Shown: positions 44,765 through 53,783 of the stretch, one piece after another
How positions within the stretch are numbered: position 1 is the first letter of the stretch
Layout of the letters: each line of letters starts with the position of its first letter
NCBI RefSeq assembly: GCF_003967555.1
Contig: NZ_BIFS01000001.1
Coordinates: 5,208,001-5,272,000, forward strand
Length of the DNA stretch: 64,000 nucleotides
Direction of reading: 5' to 3'
DNA from: Dictyobacter kobayashii
Lineage (GTDB): Bacteria; Chloroflexota; Ktedonobacteria; Ktedonobacterales; Ktedonobacteraceae
The notes under the pieces: generated by a model
What the model saw: the letters and a program-made list of their open reading frames with translations, nothing else
What the model was told of the DNA's origin: nothing
Database searches by the model: none
Made by a program: the position numbers and the translations under genes

Positions 44765-45862
44765 ATGAAGATGCAAGAAACAGACTCCTCAGCGCAGCGA
44801 CAGCCCTGGACAATGAGTCGACGTAGAATGCTTGCTAGCGCCGCACTGAGTGCCACCGGACTCTCCGCCCTGGCGGCCTGTGCCAGCAACGCGAGCAGCA
44901 GCACCCCTTCAGCGTCGGGCAGTAGTGAAGGGAATTTTCCTTCGCATCCTAAATGGAAATTTGTCTTTGTCAATCACGTCACGACCAACGCGTTCTTCAC
45001 CCCGACACGCTATGGGATCGAGGACGCCTGCGCCTTGCTGGGCTGCACTTACCAATGGGTTGGTTCGGAGACCAGTAAGGTCTCTGAAATGGTTGATACG
45101 ATGAACGCGGCCATCTCCGCCAAGGCCGATGGTATCGCGGTCGCCCTGATCGACCCGACCGCCTTCAACGCACCGACTGAAGCGGCCCTGAGCGCTGGCA
45201 TCCCCGTCCTGAGCTACAACGCGGATGTTCCGACCAATAGTCCCAATAAACGCCTGGCCTACATCGGGCAGGACCTCTACCAGTCTGGCCTGCAGGTGGG
45301 ACAGCACATTCTGAGCCTGGTTCCTTCCGGCGATGTGGTTGGCTTTATCGCTACCCCTGGCTCACTCAACATTCAGCCGCGCATCGATGGCATCCATGAC
45401 GCGATCAAAAATTCGGGCAAACCGATCAACTTTTCTGAGATCGCTACTGGCGCGGCGGTCAATGACGAACTGGCGGCCGTTGAGGCCTACTATCTGGGCC
45501 ACAAGAATGTCAAAGGTATGTTCGCCGTCGATGGCGGCAGTACGCAAAGCGTGGGTCAGATCATGGAGAAGTACGAACTGGCCTCCAAGGGCATCCATGG
45601 CGGTGGCTATGACCTGCAACCAATTACCCTTTCAGAGATCAGCAAGGGGAACCTGGACTTCACGGTCGATCAGCAGCCATATTTACAGGGATTCCTGCCG
45701 GTTGTACAGCTTTTCCTGTATAAATTGTCTGGTGGCCTCTCACAGCCTTCCTCAACCAACACAGGCCTGCTCTTTGTGACCAAGAGCAATGTGCAGGCCT
45801 ACTTGAAGACACAGACACGCTTCGAGGGCAGCTCGGATAAAGAACTCGTTGTCGGCAAATAG
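44765..45862 (+). CDS. Sugar ABC transporter substrate-binding lipoprotein (RbsB/FrcB-like)
   Basis: The 365-residue protein has a twin-arginine-type signal (SRRRMLASAALSATGL) running into a lipobox (LAAC), so it is probably Tat-exported and lipid-anchored. A Ser-rich linker leads to a type 1 periplasmic-binding domain (Peripla_BP_4): FVNHVTTNAFFTPTRYGIED, AKADGIAVALIDPTAF, AGIPVLSYNADVP and GGYDLQPITLSEISKGNLDF. It delivers a monosaccharide, perhaps fructose, ribose or an inositol, to the permease and ATPase downstream. A repeat-rich 326-bp gap separates it from the permease gene. Confidence 0.9.
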   Translation: MKMQETDSSAQRQPWTMSRRRMLASAALSATGLSALAACASNASSSTPSASGSSEGNFPSHPKWKFVFVNHVTTNAFFTPTRYGIEDACALLGCTYQWVGSETSKVSEMVDTMNAAISAKADGIAVALIDPTAFNAPTEAALSAGIPVLSYNADVPTNSPNKRLAYIGQDLYQSGLQVGQHILSLVPSGDVVGFIATPGSLNIQPRIDGIHDAIKNSGKPINFSEIATGAAVNDELAAVEAYYLGHKNVKGMFAVDGGSTQSVGQIMEKYELASKGIHGGGYDLQPITLSEISKGNLDFTVDQQPYLQGFLPVVQLFLYKLSGGLSQPSSTNTGLLFVTKSNVQAYLKTQTRFEGSSDKELVVGK

Positions 45863-45925
45863 CATATGTGCGGGGCTTGCCCTAATGCATTCGACTTTAG
45901 AGAATGCGAAAAAAAATATGACGAG

Positions 45926-46071
45926 AGTACGTGCGGGGCTTGCCCCCGCTTAAGCCCTTCCCGTTCGAAAAAGCAACCAGTGGGCAAGCAAGCGGGGGCA
46001 AGCAAGCGGGGGCAAGCAAGCGGGGGCAAGCAAGCGGGGGCAAGCAAGCGGGGGCAAGCCCCGCACGTACT
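45926..46071. repeat. Family D inverted repeat enclosing five 14-bp tandem copies
   Basis: Perfect 26-bp arms (45926-45951 and 46046-46071) carry the GTACGTGCGGGGCTTGCCCC motif. Between them the 14-bp unit CAAGCAAGCGGGGG is repeated five times and runs into the right arm. It is again a palindrome with part of one arm amplified. It lies inside the ABC operon between the binding protein and permease genes, so it would form a large hairpin in the mRNA. Confidence 0.85.
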
Positions 46072-46188
46072 GTGTTCTTTTCTCTTTTGGCATGTTTTTA
46101 AGTTGAATGTATTGGCGCCGAGCCCCTACCGCTAGGGCGGGCGGCATCTATAAATGCAAGATCATCGATTTAGTGTAAGGAGTATACA

Positions 46189-47214
46189 GTGGCTAAAGCT
46201 GATACCACTCCACAAGAGCAGTCAGTGGTGGCGCCGCCGGATAAGAGGTCATCCCTGAGCGCCATTACTGATTTCTTCTTACGCAGGCGTGAGGCCAGCA
46301 TCTTTCTGATCGCCGTTGTCTTGCTGATCTGTTTCCAGGTCGCCAATGACAATTTCCTGACTCTGGGCAACGTCAAGACGCTGGCGGAATATACGGCGGA
46401 GACCGCGATCATTGCCGTGGGTGAGGTAATGATCCTGATCATGGGCGAGATTGACCTCTCGGTCGGTTTTACGTACGCACTGGCCCCTTTTATTATGTAT
46501 ATCGCCTATAGCAATGGCCTGCCTCTCTTCGTTGGCATTATCCTGGCCTTGCTGGGCAGCGCCTTGATTGGCTTGATCAATGGCGCCGTCGTGGTCTTCT
46601 TCAGGGTACCGTCCTTCATCGCGACGCTGGGCGCCTATTTCTACCTGAACGGCCTGACCCTGACCATCTCTAATGCCTTCCCGAACACAACGCCGGATGT
46701 CGGGACCTTCTGGAACGGCGTGCTGGGCAACAATATTTATTGGGAGAGCTTGTGGGCCGTCTTATTCATTGTGATCATGCAGCTGGTGCTCTCACGGACC
46801 CGCTGGGGCCTGCACACCATCGCGGTTGGCAGTAACCTGATCGGCGCGGGTGAGGTCGGTATCAATGTAAACCTGATCAAATTGCGCAATTTTACGCTGG
46901 CATCTCTGCTGGCGGGTTTCGCCGGTATCCTGCTGGCCTTCCGTGTGACCTCTATCGACCCATCGGCGGGTGGCGCGAATATCATGTTCGAGGCCGTCTC
47001 GGGAGCCGTCATCGGCGGGACGGCCCTGCAAGGCGGTTCCGGTACGATTGTTGGGGCCTTCCTGGGCACGCTGGTGCTGCAGATCCTCAAAGATGGTCTG
47101 ACCCTGGTGGGTGTCAGCGCCTTCACCTTCGACATCATCCTGGGCGTTGTTATCGTCATCGCCATGATTCTCAATATCCGTCTCCAGATATTGCGTAGAG
47201 GGGGGAATCAGTAA
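46189..47214 (+). CDS. Sugar ABC transporter permease (RbsC/FrcC-like)
   Basis: The GTG start has TAAGGAG upstream. The 341-residue protein has about nine membrane helices and the BPD_transp_2 motif GEIDLSVGFTYALAP. VPSFIATLGAYFYLNGLTLT and GGTALQGGSGTIVGAFLGTL are also typical. It forms the membrane channel with the binding protein upstream and the ATPase whose ATG overlaps its stop codon (TAATG). Confidence 0.92.
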   Translation: MAKADTTPQEQSVVAPPDKRSSLSAITDFFLRRREASIFLIAVVLLICFQVANDNFLTLGNVKTLAEYTAETAIIAVGEVMILIMGEIDLSVGFTYALAPFIMYIAYSNGLPLFVGIILALLGSALIGLINGAVVVFFRVPSFIATLGAYFYLNGLTLTISNAFPNTTPDVGTFWNGVLGNNIYWESLWAVLFIVIMQLVLSRTRWGLHTIAVGSNLIGAGEVGINVNLIKLRNFTLASLLAGFAGILLAFRVTSIDPSAGGANIMFEAVSGAVIGGTALQGGSGTIVGAFLGTLVLQILKDGLTLVGVSAFTFDIILGVVIVIAMILNIRLQILRRGGNQ

Positions 47215-48002
47215 TGGAAGAGCAGACCGCCCCGGTCGAGGGCGTGGACGCGATCCGCGTCGAGGGCCTCGCCAAGAGTTTCGGCCCGGTCAAAGCCCTG
47301 CGCAATATCAACCTGCACGTCAAAAAAGGGGAGATCCTGGGGCTGGTGGGGGACAACGGCGCCGGTAAATCGACATTAATCAAAATTATCACCGGCTATA
47401 TACAGCCGGATGCCGGCACGATTTTTATCAATGGTGAGCCGATCAGAATACGCTCGGTTGTGCAGGCGCGCTCGTTTGGTATCGAGACCGTTTACCAGGA
47501 TCTGGCCCTGGTCAACGAGTTAAGCGTCTACCACAATATGTTCCTGAGGCGCGAACTGGTCCAGAAGCCGTTCTGGCTGTTGAACAACCGCGAGATGCGC
47601 CGGCTGGCACGCGAGCACCTTAGCAACATTGGCATCCACCTGCCTTCGGTCGATACGCCGATCGCCATGCTCTCCGGTGGCCAGCGCCAGGCTATCGCCA
47701 TCGCGCGTGCCGTCTACTCGAACGCCAGGATTCTCCTGCTGGACGAGCCGCTGGCCGCGATGGGTGCGCGCGAAGGGGCGCAAATACTCAATCTATTGCG
47801 TACGCTGCGCGCGCGTGGTGATATATCGATCATCATGATTGCGCACAACTATGCCCAGGTACTGGAGATCTGTGATCGTGTCAACATGCTGCAGCATGGA
47901 GAGATCACGTTCGACAAGAAGGTCGAGCCATCTCTGCTGGAGGAGCTGAATAATATCGTTATGAACGAGTACCGCGTTGGTAGTACTCATCAACAGGCAT
48001 AA
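47214..48002 (+). CDS. Sugar ABC transporter ATPase, single-domain (FrcA-like)
   Basis: The 262-residue protein is a single ABC domain: Walker A GDNGAGKSTL, Q-loop VYQDLAL, signature LSGGQRQAIAIARAV, Walker B ILLLDEPLAAMG and switch IIMIAHNY. Ribose and xylose ATPases usually have two fused domains; the single-domain form is seen in fructose FrcA-type systems, hinting at the substrate. It is translationally coupled to the permease and would act as a homodimer. Confidence 0.92.
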   Translation: MEEQTAPVEGVDAIRVEGLAKSFGPVKALRNINLHVKKGEILGLVGDNGAGKSTLIKIITGYIQPDAGTIFINGEPIRIRSVVQARSFGIETVYQDLALVNELSVYHNMFLRRELVQKPFWLLNNREMRRLAREHLSNIGIHLPSVDTPIAMLSGGQRQAIAIARAVYSNARILLLDEPLAAMGAREGAQILNLLRTLRARGDISIIMIAHNYAQVLEICDRVNMLQHGEITFDKKVEPSLLEELNNIVMNEYRVGSTHQQA

Positions 48003-48166
48003 TTTCATGCCCGTCTCAGTCGTTTCCCCATCGTCTGGCTGTTTTATCCGTTTGACGCAAGGACACACATAATGGGGCCGATAGGAGCGGCTAAGCGTCT
48101 CCTGTTCGCGCCACTACCTATGGAGCAAGAAGCGAGGTCTTAATGCGCATGGGGGGGAACACATTG

Positions 48167-48706
48167 ATGTATCAACAACAGAGCAAAGAAACGCTCGATG
48201 ATTCGCCCGTTGCAACCCTCTATCAACGTCACGCGCACACGATATTGCACTATATGCATCGCTATATCGTATCAAAGGAGGATGCCGATGACCTGGTATT
48301 AGAGGTATTTGTTGTCGCGCTGGACAACCAGGTCTGGATAGACTGGAACGATGAAGAACAGCTGGCCTGGCTACGGCGCGTGGCGCATCACAAGGTTGTT
48401 GATCATCTACGGCGGGTCGCGCGTCGTCCATCAGTGGGTCTGGATGACGCGCTCGATACCCTCTACGAGGACGAATACTGCTCGCCAGAACAGATGGCGC
48501 TGCGTAACGAAGACCATACACGCTTGCGCGAGCACCTGGTCAAGCTCACCGAGCTGCAGCAGGAGATCGTGCGCCTGCGTTTTGGTCATGATCTGCGCAC
48601 AAAAGAAATCGCTCAAATCGTCAACACAAGTGATAACGTTGTGCGTGTGCTGCTTTCACGTGCGCTGAATCTCTTGCGCAGTATCTATAAACAGGAGGGA
48701 GACTAG
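48167..48706 (+). CDS. ECF-type RNA polymerase sigma factor
   Basis: The 179-residue protein has sigma region 2 (VATLYQRHAHTILHYMHRYI, SKEDADDLVLEVFVVAL) and region 4 (LTELQQEIVRLRFGHDLRTK, EIAQIVNTSDNVVRVLLSRA). The ATG at 48167 follows GGGGGGAA; an in-frame ATG at 48143 is the alternative. It is followed after two bases by the membrane propeller gene, whose long cytoplasmic N-terminus could hold the sigma factor at the membrane. No classical zinc-finger anti-sigma gene is present. Confidence 0.9.
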   Translation: MYQQQSKETLDDSPVATLYQRHAHTILHYMHRYIVSKEDADDLVLEVFVVALDNQVWIDWNDEEQLAWLRRVAHHKVVDHLRRVARRPSVGLDDALDTLYEDEYCSPEQMALRNEDHTRLREHLVKLTELQQEIVRLRFGHDLRTKEIAQIVNTSDNVVRVLLSRALNLLRSIYKQEGD

Positions 48707-48708
48707 CC

Positions 48709-50238
48709 ATGGATCGTAAGGATATGCACTTCAACCCGAAGGCCATCGATGAGCAGATTGAGCAGCTCAGCCATGGCGACGATCCACAGTTCCCCTCACC
48801 GGTGCCCGAGGCACAGATGGTGCGCGACCTTCAGCAGCTCTATCGTGAGGACGAGAGCAGGCTAGAGCACATCTGGGAACGTCTCTCCATCCGAGCGCGC
48901 GAGGAAAGCCGCGCCCCTTCATCCAATGTCGTCGATATCCAACCCTACCAGCAGAAGCGCTGGCAGGAGGAAGAGCTACGACAGCAGTGGCACGAGTCGA
49001 GCAAGCACACAATTTCGGCGCGGCGCAAGCGGCGCCTGCAGCGGCTGAGCCTGCTCTGCGCGGAAATCGTGGCGCTCCTGATCATCGCCAGCCTTGCGCT
49101 CATGCCTGTGTTATTTAACGCTCATTCCACTTCCGCGCCCAACCTGATCCAGAAGACGCAGGCGCGACTCCCCACACACGACCTCTATATGAGCACGGTC
49201 CAGGGGGTAATGAGCGTTAATGGCAAAACGGGACAGGTCAACTGGGCCTATCCCATTCCAGACTACTCGCTGGGCCTGCCTAGCAGCCCCATCATTGGTA
49301 ATAATGGACTCGTCTACGCCGAGTCGCAGGATAGCATCTACGCCATCAATGCTGAGACTGGCGCACTCGTCTGGAAACGCACGTTCGCCTCACAGATCTC
49401 GCCGTATCCCACCAGCAAGGCCCGCGCCGTGCTGGCCGGAAACGCGATCTATATCTCGGTCGTCTTCATGGAAGTGGATAAGCTCGACGCCAGCAACGGC
49501 GCGATACTCTCGCGCTACAAGCCGGTCCTCAACACCAATATGGTCGGCATCGCCATCGATAACGATACCCTCTACGCCTTTGGCTCGTTCGACATGTGCG
49601 CGATCAACCTGGCCAGTAAGCAGCAGATCTGGTATAAATCGCTCAATGAGTCGCTCGGTATTCCCCATGTCGTCAACGGCGTCATCTACACCGTCGCCTC
49701 TAGCAATGAGAACTGGCTCACCGTTGATCCAGGCAGCACAAGCTATATTAAGGCCTTCGACACCCACAGCGGCGACGGGATCTGGCAGTCCAGCCCGATC
49801 CAGGGCAATGTCACCGATATCGCCATCGCCAATAATGTCATCTACATTGGCGCAACCAATGGCGCGGTAACGGCATACAATATGAAAACGGGCGTTGTGC
49901 GCTGGAGCAAAGCGCTGGCCGGCATCGGCTTTAGCGGTGCCGCGGCCCCCCAGTTGGACGGCGATACGCTCTATATCAGCGCCGAAGACCCCAGAATGTA
50001 TTATCAGCCGATCGGTATCGTCGCGCTGGACATCAGCAACGGACACACAAAATGGCAATACCCGGCGAGCGTCCAGGCTATGAAGCAGGCCGGACACATG
50101 TTCCAGCCGCCGGTCGCGCAACATGGCGTCGTCTTCGTCAACGACTCGATGAGCGGGCTCAACGCATCCGATATCTACGCGCTGGTGGAAGGCAGCGTGC
50201 TCTGGCACAAAACAATCGCCAGCGAACAAAACCCCTAG
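48709..50238 (+). CDS. Membrane-anchored PQQ-type beta-propeller, candidate anti-sigma/sensor
   Basis: The 509-residue protein starts after AGGAGGGAGA. Residues 1-110 are cytoplasmic, helical and charged. One membrane helix covers about 113-137. The outside part is a PQQ_2/PQQ-like beta-propeller with repeats such as GKTGQVNWAYPIP, NAETGALVWKRTF, MKTGVVRWSKALAG and DISNGHTKWQYPA. The Trp-containing blades are clear, but catalytic quinoprotein residues are not identifiable. Coupling to the ECF sigma gene suggests a transmembrane anti-sigma or sensor: the propeller would read an outside signal and release sigma. Confidence 0.78.
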   Translation: MDRKDMHFNPKAIDEQIEQLSHGDDPQFPSPVPEAQMVRDLQQLYREDESRLEHIWERLSIRAREESRAPSSNVVDIQPYQQKRWQEEELRQQWHESSKHTISARRKRRLQRLSLLCAEIVALLIIASLALMPVLFNAHSTSAPNLIQKTQARLPTHDLYMSTVQGVMSVNGKTGQVNWAYPIPDYSLGLPSSPIIGNNGLVYAESQDSIYAINAETGALVWKRTFASQISPYPTSKARAVLAGNAIYISVVFMEVDKLDASNGAILSRYKPVLNTNMVGIAIDNDTLYAFGSFDMCAINLASKQQIWYKSLNESLGIPHVVNGVIYTVASSNENWLTVDPGSTSYIKAFDTHSGDGIWQSSPIQGNVTDIAIANNVIYIGATNGAVTAYNMKTGVVRWSKALAGIGFSGAAAPQLDGDTLYISAEDPRMYYQPIGIVALDISNGHTKWQYPASVQAMKQAGHMFQPPVAQHGVVFVNDSMSGLNASDIYALVEGSVLWHKTIASEQNP

Positions 50239-50287
50239 GTAAAAAAACGCGCCATGTACGTGCGGGACTTTTCCCCGCTTTAGCCGC

Positions 50288-50588
50288 TCCCGCCCGAAAA
50301 CGCAACAAGAACAACGAATCGTATCGGTTCGGGGCTTGTCCCCGATTGCCGCCCCGGTAGGGTGGCCCGGTATCCTCGCCGCTCCGTCGCTTTATCGCCG
50401 ACACCTCGGCCCACGCGGTGCCCAAACACGGACGATGCTTTTGGGCACCGCGTGGAGGAAGGGGTTATACCACGAGGAACCTCAGCGCTGGGATATGGGG
50501 CCGCCGGGGCGGCAAGCGACCGCAGAGGGTCGCACCTACAGGTTCGAATCTATACAATTCGCGTTTGTTGTTGCGTTTTCGGGCGGGA
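50288..50588. repeat. Structured mobile-type element, family C copy 2
   Basis: Perfect 21-bp terminal inverted repeats (50288-50308 and 50568-50588) enclose sequence clearly related to 34075-34471. Shared parts are CGGGGCTTGTCCC, GCCGCCCCGGTAGGG, the hairpin CACGCGGTGCCC...GGGCACCGCGTG and GCGCTGGGATA. No coding frame is shared between the copies. A family D motif precedes it at 50255. Confidence 0.82.
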
Positions 50589-50663
50589 CCGTCGCTATTA
50601 GGGCGTGCTTTTACCGCTTTTGGTGGTAGGCTGTAAGAAAAGAAGAAACAAGGAGGAATGCTT

Positions 50664-51236
50664 ATGGCTGAGCAACCGATAAAGACGATGTTCTACACCG
50701 CTCTGTGGAGGCAGTTGGGCGCGGCCACCGATATGCTTGAGAACGCCCTGTTGGCCTGTCCCGCCTCGCTGTGGAGAGAGCGCCTCTGGAGCGCCTCGCC
50801 ACCAGCGGGGTTCCCGCCGCAGTTCGCCGAGTTCTGGTATGTCACCTTTCATACGCTTGTCTTTTTCGACCTGCATGTGTCAGGCGTCCCGGAGGAGGAA
50901 TTTGCTCCCCCGGCCCCATTTGCCCAGGGGGAGTTAGATTCCGTCGAGGCGTTGCCCGAACGGCCCTATACCAGGGAGGAGCTGCACGCCTATCTGGTGG
51001 CGACGCGCCAGAAGTGCCATACCCGGCTTCTCCAGCTTTCGGACGAGCAGGAGAGCCAGGCCGTTTCCTATCCCTGGTCAGGTGGGCAGCTCATCAGTTA
51101 CCTGGAATTGCAGCTCTACACTCTGCGCCACGTGCAGGAGCATGCGGCCCAACTGAGCCTCTTTCTCGGTCAACACGGCGTTCCAGGCGAGGCGCTCGAC
51201 TGGGTTCCGCAGGCGGGGGAGGAACGTGGTAGCTGA
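50664..51236 (+). CDS. DinB-family protein
   Basis: The 190-residue protein is a DinB/YfiT-like four-helix bundle. FWYVTFHTLVFFDLHVSG and LYTLRHVQEHAAQLSLFLGQ hold the expected metal-binding His residues. The ATG at 50664 lies seven bases after AGGAGG, while the in-frame ATG at 50658 is too close. DinB-like proteins include thiol-dependent S-transferases, but this one is not specifically assignable. The next gene, AlkZ-like, follows on the same strand, so the pair may be a small stress or repair unit. Confidence 0.7.
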   Translation: MAEQPIKTMFYTALWRQLGAATDMLENALLACPASLWRERLWSASPPAGFPPQFAEFWYVTFHTLVFFDLHVSGVPEEEFAPPAPFAQGELDSVEALPERPYTREELHAYLVATRQKCHTRLLQLSDEQESQAVSYPWSGGQLISYLELQLYTLRHVQEHAAQLSLFLGQHGVPGEALDWVPQAGEERGS

Positions 51237-51269
51237 GGCATGCCGCGCGCATGAAGCAGTATTCTGCGA

Positions 51270-52439
51270 GTGAAGAATCGTGGAAAAGCATTGATTGAAT
51301 TGAAAGGAACGAAGTACTTGGCAGCATTGCAATGGCAGCAGGTGCATGCCTGGCGTTTGTCGCAACATGGCCTCTCCCCGCGTTTCTCCTCTCAGGATTT
51401 CGTTCAGGCCGTGACGCGCACGGCTGGGATTCAGGCACAGGTGATGTCGGCGGCCGAGCTGGCGCTGTGTACCCGTGTGGAAGGACTCTCTCCCCGTGAT
51501 GTCCAATCCGCTCTCTTCCAGGATCACACCCTGGTGAGGACCTGGGCCATGCGTGGCACACTACACCTGCTCCCTGCCAGCGAACTCCCTCTGTATGTAG
51601 CGGCACGCGATTGGCAGCATAGTGCGAGCTGGTCGAATTATTTCGCTACCTTTGACCTCTCAAGGGCGCAACAGGAGGCCTTGCTGCTGGCTATCCCGTA
51701 TGTTTTGGAGCAGGGACCACTGACGCGTTTGCAACTCGCAGAAGCTGTTGCGCAGCACACGGGCGCGGCCCGCGCGCGTGACTTGATCCTCTCTGAGAGC
51801 TGGGGATCTCCCTTGAAGCCATCGGCCTATCGCGGGGAGCTCTGTTTTGGCCCAGGCCAGGGGAAGACGGCCACCTTCATGAATCCCCGTACATGGATTG
51901 GTCAATGGCAGCCCATCGAGCCACAGCTGGCGCTGCAGGAGATAGCCCGCCGCTATCTGTGGGCCTATGGCCCGGCGACTGCGGAGGATTTTGCTTTCTG
52001 GTGGGGAATCGGGAAAACGCAGGCCAGAAAACTCTTCCAATCGTTAGCAGCCGAGTTGGCAGAAGTCGAGGTAGCAGGATGGCGAGCCTTTGTCCTGCGC
52101 GCGACCCTTCCGCTCATGCAGAGCATTGAACCGGCGGAGCAGATCCACCTGCTCCCCTTATTCGATGCCTATACGCTGGGAGTGCCGCGTGGTTGCGAAG
52201 CTCTGCTCGCGCAGGCCCACAAGCGTAAGGTCTTTAATCTTCAGGGCTGGACCTTCGCGGTCATTCTGGTCAACGGCTCCATCCAGGGAATCTGGAGCTC
52301 TACCAGTCGACGCGCGCACACCGTCGTCAAGGTGAGCCTGTTCTCCCCGGCCACCGCCTCGATCCGCCAGGGGATCGAGATCGAAGCCGAACGGCTCAGT
52401 CTCCTCTTGGGGAAGGAGATTGTGCTGGAATATGCGTAA
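51270..52439 (+). CDS. AlkZ-type winged-helix DNA glycosylase
   Basis: The 389-residue protein matches the AlkZ (HTH_42) family: RLSQHGLSPRF, AGIQAQVMSAAELALCTRVE with a Gln-x-Gln motif like the catalytic pair of AlkZ, then LVRTWAMRGTLHLLPASELP and LLPLFDAYTLG. Family members excise alkylated bases or unhook interstrand crosslinks formed by toxins such as azinomycin. The GTG at 51270 lacks a good ribosome-binding site; a TTG near 51319 preceded by AAAGGAA is the alternative. No toxin biosynthesis genes are adjacent, so general repair or self-protection is possible. Confidence 0.8.
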   Translation: MKNRGKALIELKGTKYLAALQWQQVHAWRLSQHGLSPRFSSQDFVQAVTRTAGIQAQVMSAAELALCTRVEGLSPRDVQSALFQDHTLVRTWAMRGTLHLLPASELPLYVAARDWQHSASWSNYFATFDLSRAQQEALLLAIPYVLEQGPLTRLQLAEAVAQHTGAARARDLILSESWGSPLKPSAYRGELCFGPGQGKTATFMNPRTWIGQWQPIEPQLALQEIARRYLWAYGPATAEDFAFWWGIGKTQARKLFQSLAAELAEVEVAGWRAFVLRATLPLMQSIEPAEQIHLLPLFDAYTLGVPRGCEALLAQAHKRKVFNLQGWTFAVILVNGSIQGIWSSTSRRAHTVVKVSLFSPATASIRQGIEIEAERLSLLLGKEIVLEYA

Positions 52440-52469
52440 GCCTTCCTCTGACCGAGAGGGGATAGACAG

Positions 52470-52513
52470 CGCGCCTCCTGTTTGTCAACGTGCGTTGACA
52501 AACAGGAGGCGCG
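52470..52513. terminator. Perfect 21-bp-arm hairpin between convergent genes
   Basis: Arms 52470-52490 and 52493-52513 with a two-base loop separate the AlkZ gene from the convergent Ycf48-like gene. Both genes end within 30 bp of it. Confidence 0.7.
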
Positions 52514-52532
52514 TTAGTTGTACATTCCCTTG

Positions 52533-53783
52533 TTAGGAGATGGTGTAGTTGATCTGGGTCCAGGTGGCACCGCCGTTGATGGTGTGATAGAGCTGCGGGG
52601 TGCTGGTGGACTGGCCGATGGCCCAACCGTTCTGCGGATCGACGAAGCTGAGTTCGCTTATGGGTTGGGGCGTGTTGCCGATGGCATGCCAGCTTGTACC
52701 ACCATCGGTGGTGGAGTAGATGGCCGTGCCATTCGACTGGGTGGCCCAGACGTGCTGGGTGTCCAGGGCCGAAAAGGTGTCGGCATTATAATTGGCCAGT
52801 GTCGTTGATGTCCAGGTCGCGCCACCGTTATGCGTAACATAGAGATCGATATTGGGTGAGTTGTAGTAGACCTGTGTCGGCAGGATGCCGTTCTGGCCGA
52901 AGAACACGGGCGGCGTGGTTGTAAAGGTGCCAGCCTGCTGACCATTCGGTTGTGGGATCGATTGGCTCTGCCAGGTTGTGCCACCGTTATGGGTCACATA
53001 GAGCCACGGGGTCGAGCCGGGATATTCGGCGGTCGCCCAGCCGTCCTGGTTGTTGGCGAACGAGATGCCGTTCTTATCAGCGCTCATGGGCAGGCCGCTG
53101 CTCTGTGAAAAGCTGGAGGCCAGTTGTGTCCAGGTCGCGCCTCCATCGCTGGTGTGGAAGATGGTCATGCTCGAATGCTGCATGCCTTCGGCCTTGCCGA
53201 TGCTGATCCAACCGTTGGTAGGGCTAATGAAATGTGGGCGGTCGATACCAGCCTGGCCCTGATCGGCGTCCGTAAGGGTGATGGTGGTGATGTTCCAACT
53301 GACGCCGCCGTCGCTGGTGCGAATAACTTTATAGGTACCCAGCGGATCGCTGGCCCCGTGGAACGCGACCCAGGCGTAGTTGACGTTCATGAAATCTGCG
53401 GCTGGCGCTATCGATCCCAGATGGAAAGCTTCGACCTGTGTCCAGTGAGCGCCTCCATCGACCGTTTTGAGTACTGATTGACGAGTCAGAGCCCAACCGT
53501 GGTCACCATCCAGCATACGGATAGTGACGAAGGGGATCGTCGGCTTCTGCGCTGCTGTTGTCGAATTACTACTGGTGTTTGTATTCGCGCTGGAAGAGCC
53601 GCTATTTCCTGCCGACGAACTACTTGTGGAACCGGATGTGCTACCATTACTTCCTGTATTAGAAGATGCGGATACGCCATTCTGACAGGCGGTCAACATC
53701 ATGCTCAATAAAAGGAAAACGACCATTACCATTGCTGCTGACAGTCGCGTAATATAATTTTTTTTACTATAGTTTTTTTGCAT
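52533..53783 (-). CDS. Ycf48/BNR-repeat lipoprotein
   Basis: The 416-residue protein has a lipoprotein signal (VMVVFLLLSMMLTAC) and a long Ser/Thr/Gly/Asn-rich linker (about 35-80). A beta-propeller follows with repeated Asp-box units: KTVDGGAHWTQ, RTSDGGVSWN, HTSDGGATWTQ, VTHNGGTTW, STTDGGTSWH and HTINGGATWTQ. It is a paralogue of the partial gene at the left edge. It would sit on the outer face of the membrane; substrate and role are unknown. No enzyme active site of sialidases can be assigned. Confidence 0.85.
   Translation of the reverse strand: MQKNYSKKNYITRLSAAMVMVVFLLLSMMLTACQNGVSASSNTGSNGSTSGSTSSSSAGNSGSSSANTNTSSNSTTAAQKPTIPFVTIRMLDGDHGWALTRQSVLKTVDGGAHWTQVEAFHLGSIAPAADFMNVNYAWVAFHGASDPLGTYKVIRTSDGGVSWNITTITLTDADQGQAGIDRPHFISPTNGWISIGKAEGMQHSSMTIFHTSDGGATWTQLASSFSQSSGLPMSADKNGISFANNQDGWATAEYPGSTPWLYVTHNGGTTWQSQSIPQPNGQQAGTFTTTPPVFFGQNGILPTQVYYNSPNIDLYVTHNGGATWTSTTLANYNADTFSALDTQHVWATQSNGTAIYSTTDGGTSWHAIGNTPQPISELSFVDPQNGWAIGQSTSTPQLYHTINGGATWTQINYTIS

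Noticed and set aside
45866-46135. Lys/Gly-rich frame over the family D repeat
   Set aside because: It only translates the 14-bp tandem repeat and has no homologue-like features.
50535-50570. tRNA-like T-arm motif GGTTCGAATC
   Set aside because: No acceptor stem, D-arm or anticodon arm can be formed around it. It is part of the family C element.
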